Below, piece after piece: positions 45,935 through 55,413 of a stretch of 64,000 nucleotides of DNA. The position numbers and the translations under genes were made by a program. The notes beneath the pieces are model-generated. The model was not told the origin of the DNA and did not search any database. It worked only from the letters and a program-made list of their open reading frames with translations. How positions within the stretch are numbered: position 1 is the stretch's first letter; each line of letters begins with the position of its first letter. Source of the DNA: Crenothrix polyspora (GTDB taxonomy: Bacteria > Pseudomonadota > Gammaproteobacteria > Methylococcales > Methylomonadaceae). The stretch is from NCBI RefSeq assembly GCF_900163755.1, contig NZ_FUKI01000132.1, positions 1 through 64,000 on the forward strand. Reading direction: 5' to 3'.

Positions 45935-47046
45935 TAGCAATCGTTTACCCGCAGTTTTACGGTGTCGGCGGCATTGCTCGCTATCTGGATTCATTTTTAT
46001 CCAATCTGCCGACCGATCACCCTCCAATTTATCTTATAACCGGCAATGAACATAAGGTAGATCGCCATTATCCAGGCGTTGAAATTATTCATATCCCATT
46101 AGGTTCTAGCGATTTAAATCGATTTAGCCTGTTTGTCTGGGGCTTTCAAGCACGAAAAACACTATTACAACTTTATGATGCAGGCAAAATACACTGGATT
46201 AACCTGCATTTCCCCCCGTTGATTCCGGGTTTGTTTTTACCCAAACATATTCCCATTGTGCTCACCGCACACACCACTTACCTTGGTATGTCGGGGCGTT
46301 ATTATGCTATTAAACATTTTGACAGCCAGTGGAGCAATGCGTCTTTAGCGATTAAATCCTATATGGAAAAGCGTATCTTTGGCCTGAGCCATAAAGTGAT
46401 TACTTTAACCGAACAAGGTCGGCAAGAAGTGCTTGCCTACGGCTTTAAAGGCCCTGTCACTGTCATTCCCAATGGAGCAGATATCAATCTGTTTACACCC
46501 GATGACACGGTTAAAAAAAATATCGATGTACTGTTTTGCGGGCGCATTGAGCTTCGTAAAGGCAGCCGCGCAATAGCAGAACTATGCAAAAACTTGATTG
46601 CCAAAGACACCACGGTACAAATCTGCATTGTAGGTTATGGTGAAGATGAAGCATGGTTAAAGCAAAGCTTAATCGTTTATCCGCATAATGTGGTAATGAC
46701 CGGCAAAGTGCCGTTTTCAGAAATGCTAAACTATTACAATCGCAGCCGTATATATGTCTCAACTTCTTATTACGAAGGCTTACCAGGCACTTGCCTTGAA
46801 GCAATGGCCATGCAATTGCCCGTCGTAGTTTGGGATTTTCTGTTTTATCGCGATTTGGTCATCGAAGGCCAAACAGGCACTTTGGTCGCCGCCAATGATT
46901 TTATCGGTATGACAGACACTATATTGACACTGTTAGCACAGCCGCAGCAGGCAATCGACATGGGTAAAAAAGGCCGTGCTTTACTGATAAAAGAATACAG
47001 TTGGCGCACACTGGCACAAAATGTACTAAAGGTTTTTCAAAAATAA
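45931..47046 (+). CDS. GT4-family glycosyltransferase
   Basis: 371 residues. N-terminal YPQFYGVGGIARYLDSFLSN gives the glycine loop. The donor domain starts IDVLFCGRIELRKGSRAI and has TSYYEGLPGTCLEAMAMQLP. Downstream the usual AxxVGG-x-PE segment is replaced by WDFLFYRDLVIEGQTG, a divergent donor loop. Overlaps the upstream gene by four bases. No terminator-like hairpin was seen in the 259 bases that follow. Confidence 0.92.
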   Translation: MIAIVYPQFYGVGGIARYLDSFLSNLPTDHPPIYLITGNEHKVDRHYPGVEIIHIPLGSSDLNRFSLFVWGFQARKTLLQLYDAGKIHWINLHFPPLIPGLFLPKHIPIVLTAHTTYLGMSGRYYAIKHFDSQWSNASLAIKSYMEKRIFGLSHKVITLTEQGRQEVLAYGFKGPVTVIPNGADINLFTPDDTVKKNIDVLFCGRIELRKGSRAIAELCKNLIAKDTTVQICIVGYGEDEAWLKQSLIVYPHNVVMTGKVPFSEMLNYYNRSRIYVSTSYYEGLPGTCLEAMAMQLPVVVWDFLFYRDLVIEGQTGTLVAANDFIGMTDTILTLLAQPQQAIDMGKKGRALLIKEYSWRTLAQNVLKVFQK

Positions 47047-47305
47047 CACCTGCAACAATGGTAATACTGTATCAAATTTAGCTAATCTCGGTAAGTTTAT
47101 ACAGTTTTATACACAGACAAAGTGAGGTAAAAGCCGATCACTTTAACAAACAGTTACCAACCTACATTTTGTTCTGCGTTAAGTTGGTAGCCTAACAAAC
47201 CGAGTGACTTAGCTAAATGAATATTCTTGATTACCTTAAGTTCTACAGCCTAACCAGTATTGGTTTTTTTTACAATCCGCTACACAAATTACGGGAGAGA
47301 TGTTC

Positions 47306-48424
47306 ATGGTAAACCGTCAATTGCACGTCATGATGTTAGGTCTACGTGGCTTTCCAAATGTACAAGGCGGCGTGGAAACCCATGCGGAGAACTTATGCCC
47401 TTTATTGGTAGAACAAGGCTGCCAGATCAGCGTCATCACACGTTCGTTGTATCACGCTGTCGAAACAGATTTGCGCTGGCGCGGTGTAGACTTTATTCCA
47501 CTCTGGCATCCAAAATCCAAAAGCATGGAAGCGATAGTACATACTTTTTTAGGTGTGCTGTATGCCGCTATTAAACGCCCAGACATTCTGCACATTCAGG
47601 CAATTGGCCCATCAATCATGACACCGCTTGCACGATTATTAGGCTTGCGTGTCATCGTCACGCACCATGGCCCAGATTATGAACGGCAAAAATGGGGGCG
47701 TTTTGCCCGTAGAATACTGCATTTAGGTGAACGCTGGGGAATGCGTTACGCAAACGGGCGCATTGTTATTTCACAGGTCATTGCCGATTTAGTACTCAGC
47801 AAACACCGTGTATCCTCGACGCTGATTCCTAACGGCGTGGTGATGCCACAGATTCCTAACTCAATAAATACACTCACGCAATTTAAATTAACCTCAGGTC
47901 GTTATGTGTTACTGGTCAGTCGATTAGTACCTGAAAAACGCCATCTGGATTTAATCGCCGCTTTTAAATTAGCCAATCTACCCGATTGGAAACTGGTTTT
48001 GATAGGTGGCGCAGATCACCCCGATACGTATCAACGTGAAGTGATAGCAAAAGCCGCTGAAATAGGCGCTATTATGACAGGTGTGCAACAAGGAACAGCC
48101 TTGTGGGAACTGTTTACCCATGCAGGATTATTTGTACTGCCCTCCTCCCATGAAGGTTTACCTATTGTGTTACTGGAAGCGCTCAGTTTTGGGCTGCCTG
48201 TGCTAGCAAGCGACATCCCTGCCAATTTAGAAGTGGGCTTAGCCGATAAACACTACTTTCCATTAGGTAATATAGAACGGCTTGCAGACAAAATCAGGCA
48301 GTGGTCAACTCAGCCACTCAACAAGACGGAACGCAAGACTATTCGAACATGGGTGACTGAACGTTATAATTGGCATGATATCGCTAAAAAAACACAAGCT
48401 CTTTATATCAAGACCGCGCTATAA
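47306..48424 (+). CDS. GT4-family glycosyltransferase
   Basis: 372 residues from ATG 47306; GGGAGAG is six bases ahead, whereas the ATG at 47300 would abut it. N-terminal LGLRGFPNVQGGVETHAENL is the RGxPxxxGGxET signature of a GT4 subgroup. The donor domain has YVLLVSRLVPEKRHLDL and the E-x7-E motif SHEGLPIVLLEALSFG, then SDIPANLEVG. Last gene of the rightward arm; it converges on the GT2 gene. Confidence 0.93.
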   Translation: MVNRQLHVMMLGLRGFPNVQGGVETHAENLCPLLVEQGCQISVITRSLYHAVETDLRWRGVDFIPLWHPKSKSMEAIVHTFLGVLYAAIKRPDILHIQAIGPSIMTPLARLLGLRVIVTHHGPDYERQKWGRFARRILHLGERWGMRYANGRIVISQVIADLVLSKHRVSSTLIPNGVVMPQIPNSINTLTQFKLTSGRYVLLVSRLVPEKRHLDLIAAFKLANLPDWKLVLIGGADHPDTYQREVIAKAAEIGAIMTGVQQGTALWELFTHAGLFVLPSSHEGLPIVLLEALSFGLPVLASDIPANLEVGLADKHYFPLGNIERLADKIRQWSTQPLNKTERKTIRTWVTERYNWHDIAKKTQALYIKTAL

Positions 48425-48489
48425 AGCGACGTAAACTATCGTGTGATTACTGCCCGACGTTTAATCAGCGCGTGGCCATGCAGCAAGAC

Positions 48490-49434
48490 CTATTGTTTAC
48501 ATGCTCGCTGTATACGCCAATATTCCCAGCGCTGAACCATGCTGGGTGAAACACACGCACACATTAACAAACTAACCCACCAACGTCTTGACACCACGCC
48601 ACGCCATATACCCAGTAACTGCTTAAAACCCTGATAACGCAATCCTGCCATTAATTTAGTCCGCACAGAACTGATCCTCGCCTCTGTCACCAACCTTAAT
48701 GCAGATTTTCTCAAGCTATCTGGCAGCTGACGATTAAGCGCTCGCTGCTCAAGTCGCAAGTGTGCAGGGAATAAAACGTCTCCTTGATACAAGGCACACA
48801 AACTTTCACCCACCGCCATTCTGTAAGCGGTAAGCTGTGATGGGCAATACGCAATAGACGATTTTTCGGCCAATCTAAAAAACAAATCCTGATCTTCACC
48901 CATTTGCTCGCCTTCTGGAAAACAAGGCTGAAACTGCATTAAAAAAGATCGCCTTACTGCAACCGAATCAATGTTAAACAAAATATCAAAACGCCATCGA
49001 CAAAAAATATCATCTATAATTTCAACCGACGCATTATTTGAAACCTGCCAAAATTTTTCATCGCCAGCCGCCACATTAACCAATTTATAGCTGGTAGCAA
49101 AAAAAGCTAAAGCAGGATAATTTTTTGCCAATGTCATCACCGTATCAAGATACTGCGGCAGATACCAATCATCAGCATCTAAAAAACACACCACATCGCC
49201 TTTTGCTAAGGCAAGTCCTTGATTTCTAGCACGAGACACACCACCATTGGCTTGTTGTACTAGCACTATCCTATCATCGTTAATCGCACGAACGCGGGCG
49301 ACACCGTCATCTGTAGAGCCATCATCAACAACAATAATTTCAAAATCCTGGTAGGTTTGATTCAATACCGACCGTAACGCGTCTTCTACAAAAGCAGCTT
49401 TGTTGTACAGCGGAATAATGACAGAACACAACAT
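48490..49434 (-). CDS. GT2-family glycosyltransferase
   Basis: 314 residues from ATG 49434, which has AAGG nine bases ahead; a TTG two codons earlier is less likely. GT-A fold: VIIPLYNKAAFVEDALRSVL, VVDDGSTDDG and the metal-binding DADDWY (DXD-like). The C-terminal 70 residues are basic and hydrophobic (WRGVVSRRWWVSLLMCACV) and may sit on the membrane. An inverting transferase for repeat-unit assembly. It follows the polymerase gene by about 100 bp. Confidence 0.93.
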   Translation of the reverse strand: MLCSVIIPLYNKAAFVEDALRSVLNQTYQDFEIIVVDDGSTDDGVARVRAINDDRIVLVQQANGGVSRARNQGLALAKGDVVCFLDADDWYLPQYLDTVMTLAKNYPALAFFATSYKLVNVAAGDEKFWQVSNNASVEIIDDIFCRWRFDILFNIDSVAVRRSFLMQFQPCFPEGEQMGEDQDLFFRLAEKSSIAYCPSQLTAYRMAVGESLCALYQGDVLFPAHLRLEQRALNRQLPDSLRKSALRLVTEARISSVRTKLMAGLRYQGFKQLLGIWRGVVSRRWWVSLLMCACVSPSMVQRWEYWRIQRACKQ

Positions 49435-49535
49435 AAACAACTACCTTCTAAAATATAAGTGCTACACATAAAATGCCAATAAATTTATTTAAAAAATCTA
49501 TCTTGCGGGTGTTTTTTAATATGACTAAAAGATCG

Positions 49536-50963
49536 CTACAATAACGCATGAGCAGGCGGTGTTTTTAAATTGGCGGCATTAGTCTGTAGACCAGAAAAAT
49601 GCGATGCGATAACCATTAAAATAATAAGATGCGTCAGCTCATCGGGCCCGTAATAACCCACCATAGTTAAAGGCACTTCACTCATAGAACGAAACATCAC
49701 CATTAAAAAAAGCGCTAATGTTAAACCTTGGCTAACACGCACTGTTTTAAGCGCATAAAACAGCAATGTCAAAACATAGATAACAAGCCCAATAACACCG
49801 ACAATCCCCGAACTACTCAATGTTTGATAAAATTGACTGTGCGCGGTAACCGCCGCAGAAATACCTATTTTTGCACGGTGTGCATCATTCCAAATGGTCA
49901 ACCCATAGCCAAATAAAGGATTGCGCTGCCACTCTAATACGGCAACTTCCCAAATCTGGGCTCTGCCGGTCATTGTCATCAAATCAGCCCCCGCTTGAGA
50001 CATAAGGAAAGAATTTAAAAAATTACCGGATGAACTAAATAAAAGCACACTTATCAATACGGTAAACATTATCATAACCAAAGATAATGCCATCACTAAA
50101 AAAAAAGGTCGTCTAAAATCAAAAAAATACCTTTTCAAAATTTCGCTGTAGCGAAAATAAGACAACGAAAGTGTCGATAATGAAAAAGTAATCCAACTGG
50201 TTTTTGATTGCGCTATAACCAATGTTATAAGACCAATAATCCAGGCAAAACGATTAAGCCAACCCTTATAAGGCCTACTTGATAAACACAACAAATACAC
50301 CACTGTTAATCCACCCATAGTGTTTGAATGGCTTGTTAACCCCGCGTAACGCACTGTTAAACCAGGCACAACGCCATCAAGATAACCTGTTCGAATAACC
50401 ATTTGCGGAGCAACAATCAAAAAACACGCACTCACAACCAAGCAAACCAACATAGCATTACGCACGTTGCGAATAGCAACATCACCTTCTGCTTCACTGA
50501 ATAACAGTGCCGCACTGCCACCCAAAAACAAATACATATATTCATGAGAAATAGAGGGGTGTGTGCCTAAAAATGCCGCCAATACCACCGTGGTTAGAAA
50601 AAAGAAAATAAAACACAGCAATAACCCCATAGGTACTTTAGGGTTTCGGCCATAATGCAACACGCGATTAATAATTCGTTCGCTTACCGCCACTAAAATA
50701 AACAATGTAATACAACGAGCGATCACAAACACATACGCAGGTGTCGACTCATGCGCGGCTATACCAGATTCCGATGTTGGCATAAGACTGAAATCGCGCC
50801 CCGATGTCATTTTCGCTAACATAACACTGAAAATAATAGGATAAAAAATATACGGCAACAAGCCTATTTCTCGCTGGCGACCCCAATGTAAAACCCCACC
50901 AAAACCAATAACAGCGGCTATCACAGCCAAAAAAACTATCAGCCCCAAGACAATGCTCATCAT
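49536..50963 (-). CDS. O-antigen ligase/Wzy-like polymerase
   Basis: 475 residues, about 11 to 12 hydrophobic helices. The large loop before the C-terminal helices has MTGRAQIWEVAVLEWQRNPL, then FGYGLTIWNDAH and TAHSQFYQTLSSSGIVGVIG, the Wzy_C pattern with the conserved His-Ser/Asn. It would polymerise the repeat units at the periplasmic face after flipping. The flippase gene ends 26 bp upstream of its start, so the two form an operon. Confidence 0.9.
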   Translation of the reverse strand: MMSIVLGLIVFLAVIAAVIGFGGVLHWGRQREIGLLPYIFYPIIFSVMLAKMTSGRDFSLMPTSESGIAAHESTPAYVFVIARCITLFILVAVSERIINRVLHYGRNPKVPMGLLLCFIFFFLTTVVLAAFLGTHPSISHEYMYLFLGGSAALLFSEAEGDVAIRNVRNAMLVCLVVSACFLIVAPQMVIRTGYLDGVVPGLTVRYAGLTSHSNTMGGLTVVYLLCLSSRPYKGWLNRFAWIIGLITLVIAQSKTSWITFSLSTLSLSYFRYSEILKRYFFDFRRPFFLVMALSLVMIMFTVLISVLLFSSSGNFLNSFLMSQAGADLMTMTGRAQIWEVAVLEWQRNPLFGYGLTIWNDAHRAKIGISAAVTAHSQFYQTLSSSGIVGVIGLVIYVLTLLFYALKTVRVSQGLTLALFLMVMFRSMSEVPLTMVGYYGPDELTHLIILMVIASHFSGLQTNAANLKTPPAHALL

Positions 50964-50988
50964 TTGTTTGCTCTCATGCGCTTTTTAC

Positions 50989-52539
50989 TCAGCTCTGTAT
51001 TTTTGACACAAATCTTGGGCTAAAACGCGCTAACATACCCAGCACATGATGACCCAGCAACCCTGAAAATCGCTGCAAAACGACCACAAACACACCACAC
51101 CCTAGTAAAATTCCACCCGCTAGCGGCAAAATATGTTGAGATGCGCGTGCAATAAGCTCACGCGCACCCTGCCCACTCATAGCCGTTAACTGAACTGAAA
51201 ACAGTGTATTAACCCATTCGCCTAGTTCTACTCCTGCAAAACTCCCAAAAGTCACTAACAGCGTCATGGCCCAGCCGCGTGCAAAAGAGGGCGATAAATG
51301 CCGTACACCAATCTTTAAGCGCTGGCAAGCCGCCGTAGTAATCACCAACGCTCTTACACACAAAATACCTGCCGCAACCAAAGCCACCACCACCACACCT
51401 TGGTGAGCAAACGTGTAAAAAGCCCAGCCAGCCAATACAATAATAGGTAGCTGCAATAAGCTCTCCAAATGCTTACCCTTGGTATTCCACAAAATAGGTG
51501 TCGACATTGCCCAAGTAATATACACCGGCATTGATAGCGCCAAAATAGCCAAGACAACCGCTGTGGATTGCCAGGCATCACCGTACAAAAAACCAACTAA
51601 GTCATGTGCAATAATAGCAAAAAGTGCAAAAAGTGGTGTAATCAATACCCACACTGAAGCGATAACCGGTAAAAAAACGCGCCGTAAACGCTCCGGTTCT
51701 GACTGAAATTTAGCGCCTGCCGTTAAAAATGCGGGCTGTAAAGCACCAATCAATAATTTATTAGGCGTACTGGCTAGGTTATAACCCACGCTATACAACC
51801 CCACGGCATGAGAATCCAAAAAACGTCCTAAAAGAATACGATCAATATTGTCTAGCACCCAATTACATAAATTAGTGACAAACACCGTCAAACCCACCCC
51901 CGACATAGATTTAGCACCGGCATACCAAAACAGTAATTTAATTGAATGCGGATAGCGAATAAAACTCATAATCAACATGATAATAGCTTGCGCCAACCAG
52001 GCGGCAACCAAAGACCACACACCAAAACCACAGTAAGCCATTGGAATACCAATCGCCAAGTAGGCGATAGCGTAGCTAATAATTTGAATAATATTAATCC
52101 AACGAAAATCCAGATTGCGGCGCAGTAAATTGCTAGCCGGTGCAGTAATAGCACTGATGACACAAGCGACACTTAGCCATCTAACAATGGGTTCAACACG
52201 CGGCTCTTTAAAATAATCGGCTACTTCTGGCGCAAACACGTACAGTGCCGCAGCAACCACGCCACCTGAAATTAACTGCCAGGTAAATGCAAAACGAATG
52301 TCTTCTGTCGTTAAATTTTGGATTTGAATTAAGCCCCAAGCAAAACCAAAATTAGATAAAAAATTACTGAACGTTAAAACGATAAGCCCCATCGCAAACA
52401 ACCCGTAATTTTCTGGCCCTAAAAGTCGCGCTAACACAATTTGCGCACCTAATGACAAGCCGTATTGAGCGATACTTCCTAGCGCACTCCACTTAACCGC
52501 ACTGACACTTTGTTTATTAATATTGTCTTTCCCTGTCAT
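50989..52539 (-). CDS. Wzx-like oligosaccharide flippase
   Basis: 516 residues from ATG 52539 (MTGKDNINKQSVSAVKWSAL); AAGGA lies four to five bases ahead, and the GTG nine codons upstream is less likely. About 12 to 14 membrane helices. The N-terminal LGSIAQYGLSLGAQIVLARL and LGPENYGLFAMGLIVLTF are typical of PST/MATE-like LPS transporters. It would flip the lipid-linked repeat unit across the inner membrane. First gene of the second leftward EPS group. Confidence 0.93.
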   Translation of the reverse strand: MTGKDNINKQSVSAVKWSALGSIAQYGLSLGAQIVLARLLGPENYGLFAMGLIVLTFSNFLSNFGFAWGLIQIQNLTTEDIRFAFTWQLISGGVVAAALYVFAPEVADYFKEPRVEPIVRWLSVACVISAITAPASNLLRRNLDFRWINIIQIISYAIAYLAIGIPMAYCGFGVWSLVAAWLAQAIIMLIMSFIRYPHSIKLLFWYAGAKSMSGVGLTVFVTNLCNWVLDNIDRILLGRFLDSHAVGLYSVGYNLASTPNKLLIGALQPAFLTAGAKFQSEPERLRRVFLPVIASVWVLITPLFALFAIIAHDLVGFLYGDAWQSTAVVLAILALSMPVYITWAMSTPILWNTKGKHLESLLQLPIIVLAGWAFYTFAHQGVVVVALVAAGILCVRALVITTAACQRLKIGVRHLSPSFARGWAMTLLVTFGSFAGVELGEWVNTLFSVQLTAMSGQGARELIARASQHILPLAGGILLGCGVFVVVLQRFSGLLGHHVLGMLARFSPRFVSKIQS

Positions 52540-52627
52540 ACATTCCTTACCTTTCTCGCTAAACACCCGCTAATTGACACCTTAAAAGGCTATCCACTTA
52601 GGCGGCACAAAGTGTACTGTTATTGGC

Positions 52628-52704
52628 GTAGGTTGGGGTGACGATAGGAACCCCAACATAAGATGCACCGTACCGTTGGGGTTCGTTATCTCACCCCAGC
52701 CTAC
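52628..52704. repeat. GTTGGGG palindromic repeat, copy 3
   Basis: GTAGGTTGGGGTGACGATAG at the left, TATCTCACCCCAGCCTAC at the right and CCGTTGGGGTTCGTT inside. The best-preserved outer arms of the three copies. It lies upstream of the flippase gene. Confidence 0.75.
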
Positions 52705-52750
52705 AAACCTTGTCCCAGCTGTGTGGGTAGCCCTTTAAAAAATACGTGAA

Positions 52751-52910
52751 CAATTTGGCTACCTACTTAAAGCGGGATAGTTTCAGGTTAAGCCGTTCGT
52801 GGTGAACTTATCGAACCATGATTGGCTTAACCGTCCACTCTTCGACAGGCTCAGGCCGAACGGTTAAGCCTTACACCGTGCCTCGCCTTAAGTAGGTAGC
52901 CAACAATTTA
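52751..52910. repeat. nested palindromic element with ~24-bp inverted ends
   Basis: Left end AATTTGGCTACCTACTTAAA and right end TTAAGTAGGTAGCCAACAAT are inverted copies. Between them lies a pair of GAACGG-type arms (GCCGTTCGTGGTGAAC and CGACAGGCTCAGGCCGAACG). The GACAGGCTCAG word also occurs in the centre of the MITE-like elements at 15877 and 44287. Confidence 0.65.
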
Positions 52911-53161
52911 AAGTAATTAAAATAGAACACTTATTGCATTGCGCCCTCGCCTTCCAAAGCACTAATGCGTGCTGATAATCTAAAAAACATAATGGCTGCA
53001 ACAAACACCAACATAAATCATCAGTTGCTCATGACAATATTAGATCAAAACCATGCACCGCTCTAGCCTAAATGCGTAATTTTCGATTTAAAACGCATCA
53101 GGTTGCTTTATTACTCACCAAGCCTATCTTGTCTGGTTAACGAAACAATGTACAAACTCGG

Positions 53162-53890
53162 CTATAAATAAAGCGACACCATTCGACGCCAGTCATAACC
53201 ACAGTGCGCACGCCCAGCCCATTCATGGAATTGGTGCTTAATGCCCTTACTGTGCAAAATATTACTCAAATGCTGATTGTTACCCCAAAATGGGTCATCT
53301 TTCCCGATCACCAGCATAATATCCATATTCTGTAAATGCTGCAAATGCTCTGTATCTTGTAAATTGGCCATAAAATGGTTAGGGGTATGAAAATAAATAT
53401 TATCGTCATAATAGCCACTGAACAAATCGGTGAAATGCTCCACCGACAGGGTCAAGTCATAGCGCCCAGAAAATGCACTGAGTTTTTGGAATAGATGCGG
53501 GTGACGAAAGGCAATATTGGTAGCGTGATATGCGCCAAGGCTACAGCCGTGGGCAATCGTACAAGGGTGGGCGTTTTTATCCTGCATAAAAGGTAAGACT
53601 TCATGCACGATATAATTCTCAAATTGGACATGGTAGTGTATACGTTCGGATGGCTGCTTCCAGAAGCAGTACAGTGACTCATGATCAACACTGTCGACAC
53701 AAAATAGTTGCAGATGCCCGGCTGCAATTTTGTGCGCGAGCTTCTGCACCATCCTCAGGCTTTCATATTCGTAAAAACGCCCATCGCGGGTGGGGAAAAC
53801 CAAAACTTTCGCACCGGCATGGCCAAATACCAACAACTCCATTTTACGCCCCATTCGTGGGCTGTGCCATTGATGATATTCCCGCTGCAT
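53162..53890 (-). CDS. esterase-family alpha/beta hydrolase
   Basis: 242 residues, no signal peptide. Alpha/beta hydrolase fold of the esterase-D/antigen 85-like group: GHAGAKVLVFPTRDGRFYEY, the nucleophile elbow HGCSLGAYHATNIAFRHP (Ser in GCSLG), an acid near IGKDDPFWGNN and the histidine in WAGRAHCGYDWRRM. The family is often annotated as putative esterase with unknown substrate. AGG lies seven bases before the ATG. The preceding gene, also an acyl-esterase type, ends 13 bp upstream, so the two are likely co-transcribed. Confidence 0.88.
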   Translation of the reverse strand: MQREYHQWHSPRMGRKMELLVFGHAGAKVLVFPTRDGRFYEYESLRMVQKLAHKIAAGHLQLFCVDSVDHESLYCFWKQPSERIHYHVQFENYIVHEVLPFMQDKNAHPCTIAHGCSLGAYHATNIAFRHPHLFQKLSAFSGRYDLTLSVEHFTDLFSGYYDDNIYFHTPNHFMANLQDTEHLQHLQNMDIMLVIGKDDPFWGNNQHLSNILHSKGIKHQFHEWAGRAHCGYDWRRMVSLYL

Positions 53891-53902
53891 TACTTAACCT
53901 GC

Positions 53903-54913
53903 TTATAATTGTGAAAAAAAATCCCCCAATGCCTGTAGTAACACCCGCTCTTGTTCAGCCTGCTTCGGGTAAGCGAAATGGCCTGCTTCTAATACAAACA
54001 GGGATTTCGATTCAGGCAGAGCATTGTAAATAGCAAACTGCCCAGGAGGGGCAACAGCTGGATCAAACAGCGCCGCCGCAACATGTACGATTTGGTGAAT
54101 AAAGCGTGCCGCGCTGGCAGCATCATAATACTGTAATGTTGCAAGCACAGTACCGTGTTGCCGCTGATAACCTTGAACCGCTGCACCGCTACCGATAGTC
54201 GGCAATGTCAAGCGTAAAGGATGGTTACCAAAAGAGGGGACATTTAAATGTGCCCGCTGGATGCGTGATTCCCACGGTAACGCCAATGCCCCTATGCCAC
54301 CGCCAAAACTAATCCCTGCAAAGCCAATATGGCCTTGTGTGGCAGGAAATAATAATAGCATAGCCGATACCGCCAGCCATAAGTCTTCAACACAACCGCC
54401 CAAAATATAGCGGTCGGGTTTATCAATATCATGTAAGACATGGAAAGCAGGATCAGCAGAAACTAAGGCTTGTTGGCTACGTGATAAGCCCCGAAAACTG
54501 GGGAAAAATAACACCGTGCCTTCGGGTTGTAGACGAAACTCAGGTTGATCACACCCTGCATAGCCATGACCCACGATTATGCCGCGTGTCACTGGCTTAT
54601 GTTTCGGTACCCATACCCAGCCGCGAATAATAACGCTATCGGTGGAATAATAGCGCAGATCAAACACTTCATAATTGCCGTGGTCTTTGCCGACATGTTT
54701 AATACGTGGACGCGGATGAATCTGCATAGCGCGGGCATAACGCGCCTGCCAGAAATCAGCAAAATCATCGGGAGGCGATGGCGCTGTAATGGCCAGTAGA
54801 TCTTGCAAGGAATAGCCGTAGCTTGGGTCAAACGAAAAAGCATGGGGGAAAGCAGTGGACATAAAACGATAGACTTGTGTGCTAAACCTACGCTTATACG
54901 CTATTTTCTTCAC
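53903..54913 (-). CDS. acetyl-xylan-esterase-like alpha/beta hydrolase
   Basis: 336 residues from the GTG overlapping the upstream stop by four bases; an ATG at 54862 (MSTAFPHAFSFDP) would match the usual AXE1 start better. AXE1-type features: PPDDFADFWQARYARAMQI, RGIIVGHGYAGC, nucleophile GISFGGGIGALALPW and histidine LEAGHFAYPKQ. Members deacetylate sugars or cephalosporins. With the CBM48-like protein upstream it may act on glycogen-like or acetylated glycans; that is inference. Confidence 0.82.
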   Translation of the reverse strand: MKKIAYKRRFSTQVYRFMSTAFPHAFSFDPSYGYSLQDLLAITAPSPPDDFADFWQARYARAMQIHPRPRIKHVGKDHGNYEVFDLRYYSTDSVIIRGWVWVPKHKPVTRGIIVGHGYAGCDQPEFRLQPEGTVLFFPSFRGLSRSQQALVSADPAFHVLHDIDKPDRYILGGCVEDLWLAVSAMLLLFPATQGHIGFAGISFGGGIGALALPWESRIQRAHLNVPSFGNHPLRLTLPTIGSGAAVQGYQRQHGTVLATLQYYDAASAARFIHQIVHVAAALFDPAVAPPGQFAIYNALPESKSLFVLEAGHFAYPKQAEQERVLLQALGDFFSQL

Positions 54914-55248
54914 ACCCGTACGATGAAGTTCTCCCCATCAATACCATTAGTGGCGTAACCGTCGGCTTCATCGTCGTTTATCCAGTGTTTGCCGTCGTAC
55001 AAGTAACGAAACTGGTATTCTGCCTTGCCGGTATCCAGTTCTACCAAGGCGGTAAACTCACCACTTTTCAAGGCATTCATTTCGGTGGCTTGCAGATTCC
55101 AATCGTTAAAATCACCCACCAGATGAATGCTTTTGGCATTATTAGCCGCTGTTTTACTGACACGAAAGGTCACTTTGCAACAGGGGCTATTTTTCAGATA
55201 TAGTTTTTTGATGCTCATAGTTTCATTTTTGATAAGTTGTTTTGACAT
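54910..55248 (-). CDS. small CBM48/isoamylase-N-like glycan-binding protein
   Basis: 112 residues. One early-set beta-sandwich: VTFRVSKTAANNAKSIHLVG, DFNDWNLQATEM and FRYLYDGKHWINDDEADGYA, closely like the glycogen-binding CBM48 modules of AMP kinase and branching enzymes. No catalytic domain. The ATG at 55248 is used; MSIKKL ten codons later is an alternative. It leads a three-gene unit with two esterases. It could tether them to glycogen or another alpha-glucan. Confidence 0.85.
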   Translation of the reverse strand: MSKQLIKNETMSIKKLYLKNSPCCKVTFRVSKTAANNAKSIHLVGDFNDWNLQATEMNALKSGEFTALVELDTGKAEYQFRYLYDGKHWINDDEADGYATNGIDGENFIVRV

Positions 55249-55413
55249 ACCAGTATGGCATATGAATGTTACAACTGTATGAGTATATGAGTTAATCGGC
55301 TAATTGGCTATAATGCGTTAGCTGGCTATAGCATCGAAAAAAACACCAGTAATATCATTTGTAAACGACTAATGCTTCACAACTCTAGGCGATGGGCAGC
55401 ATAGATTATAAGA

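Larger units (their letters stand above)
52540..53161. other. repeat-rich gap right of the EPS locus
   Basis: About 620 bases without a gene. It holds the third GTTGGGG palindrome and a nested palindromic element (52751-52910). The remainder, 52911 to 53161, shows nothing recognised. Confidence 0.5.
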
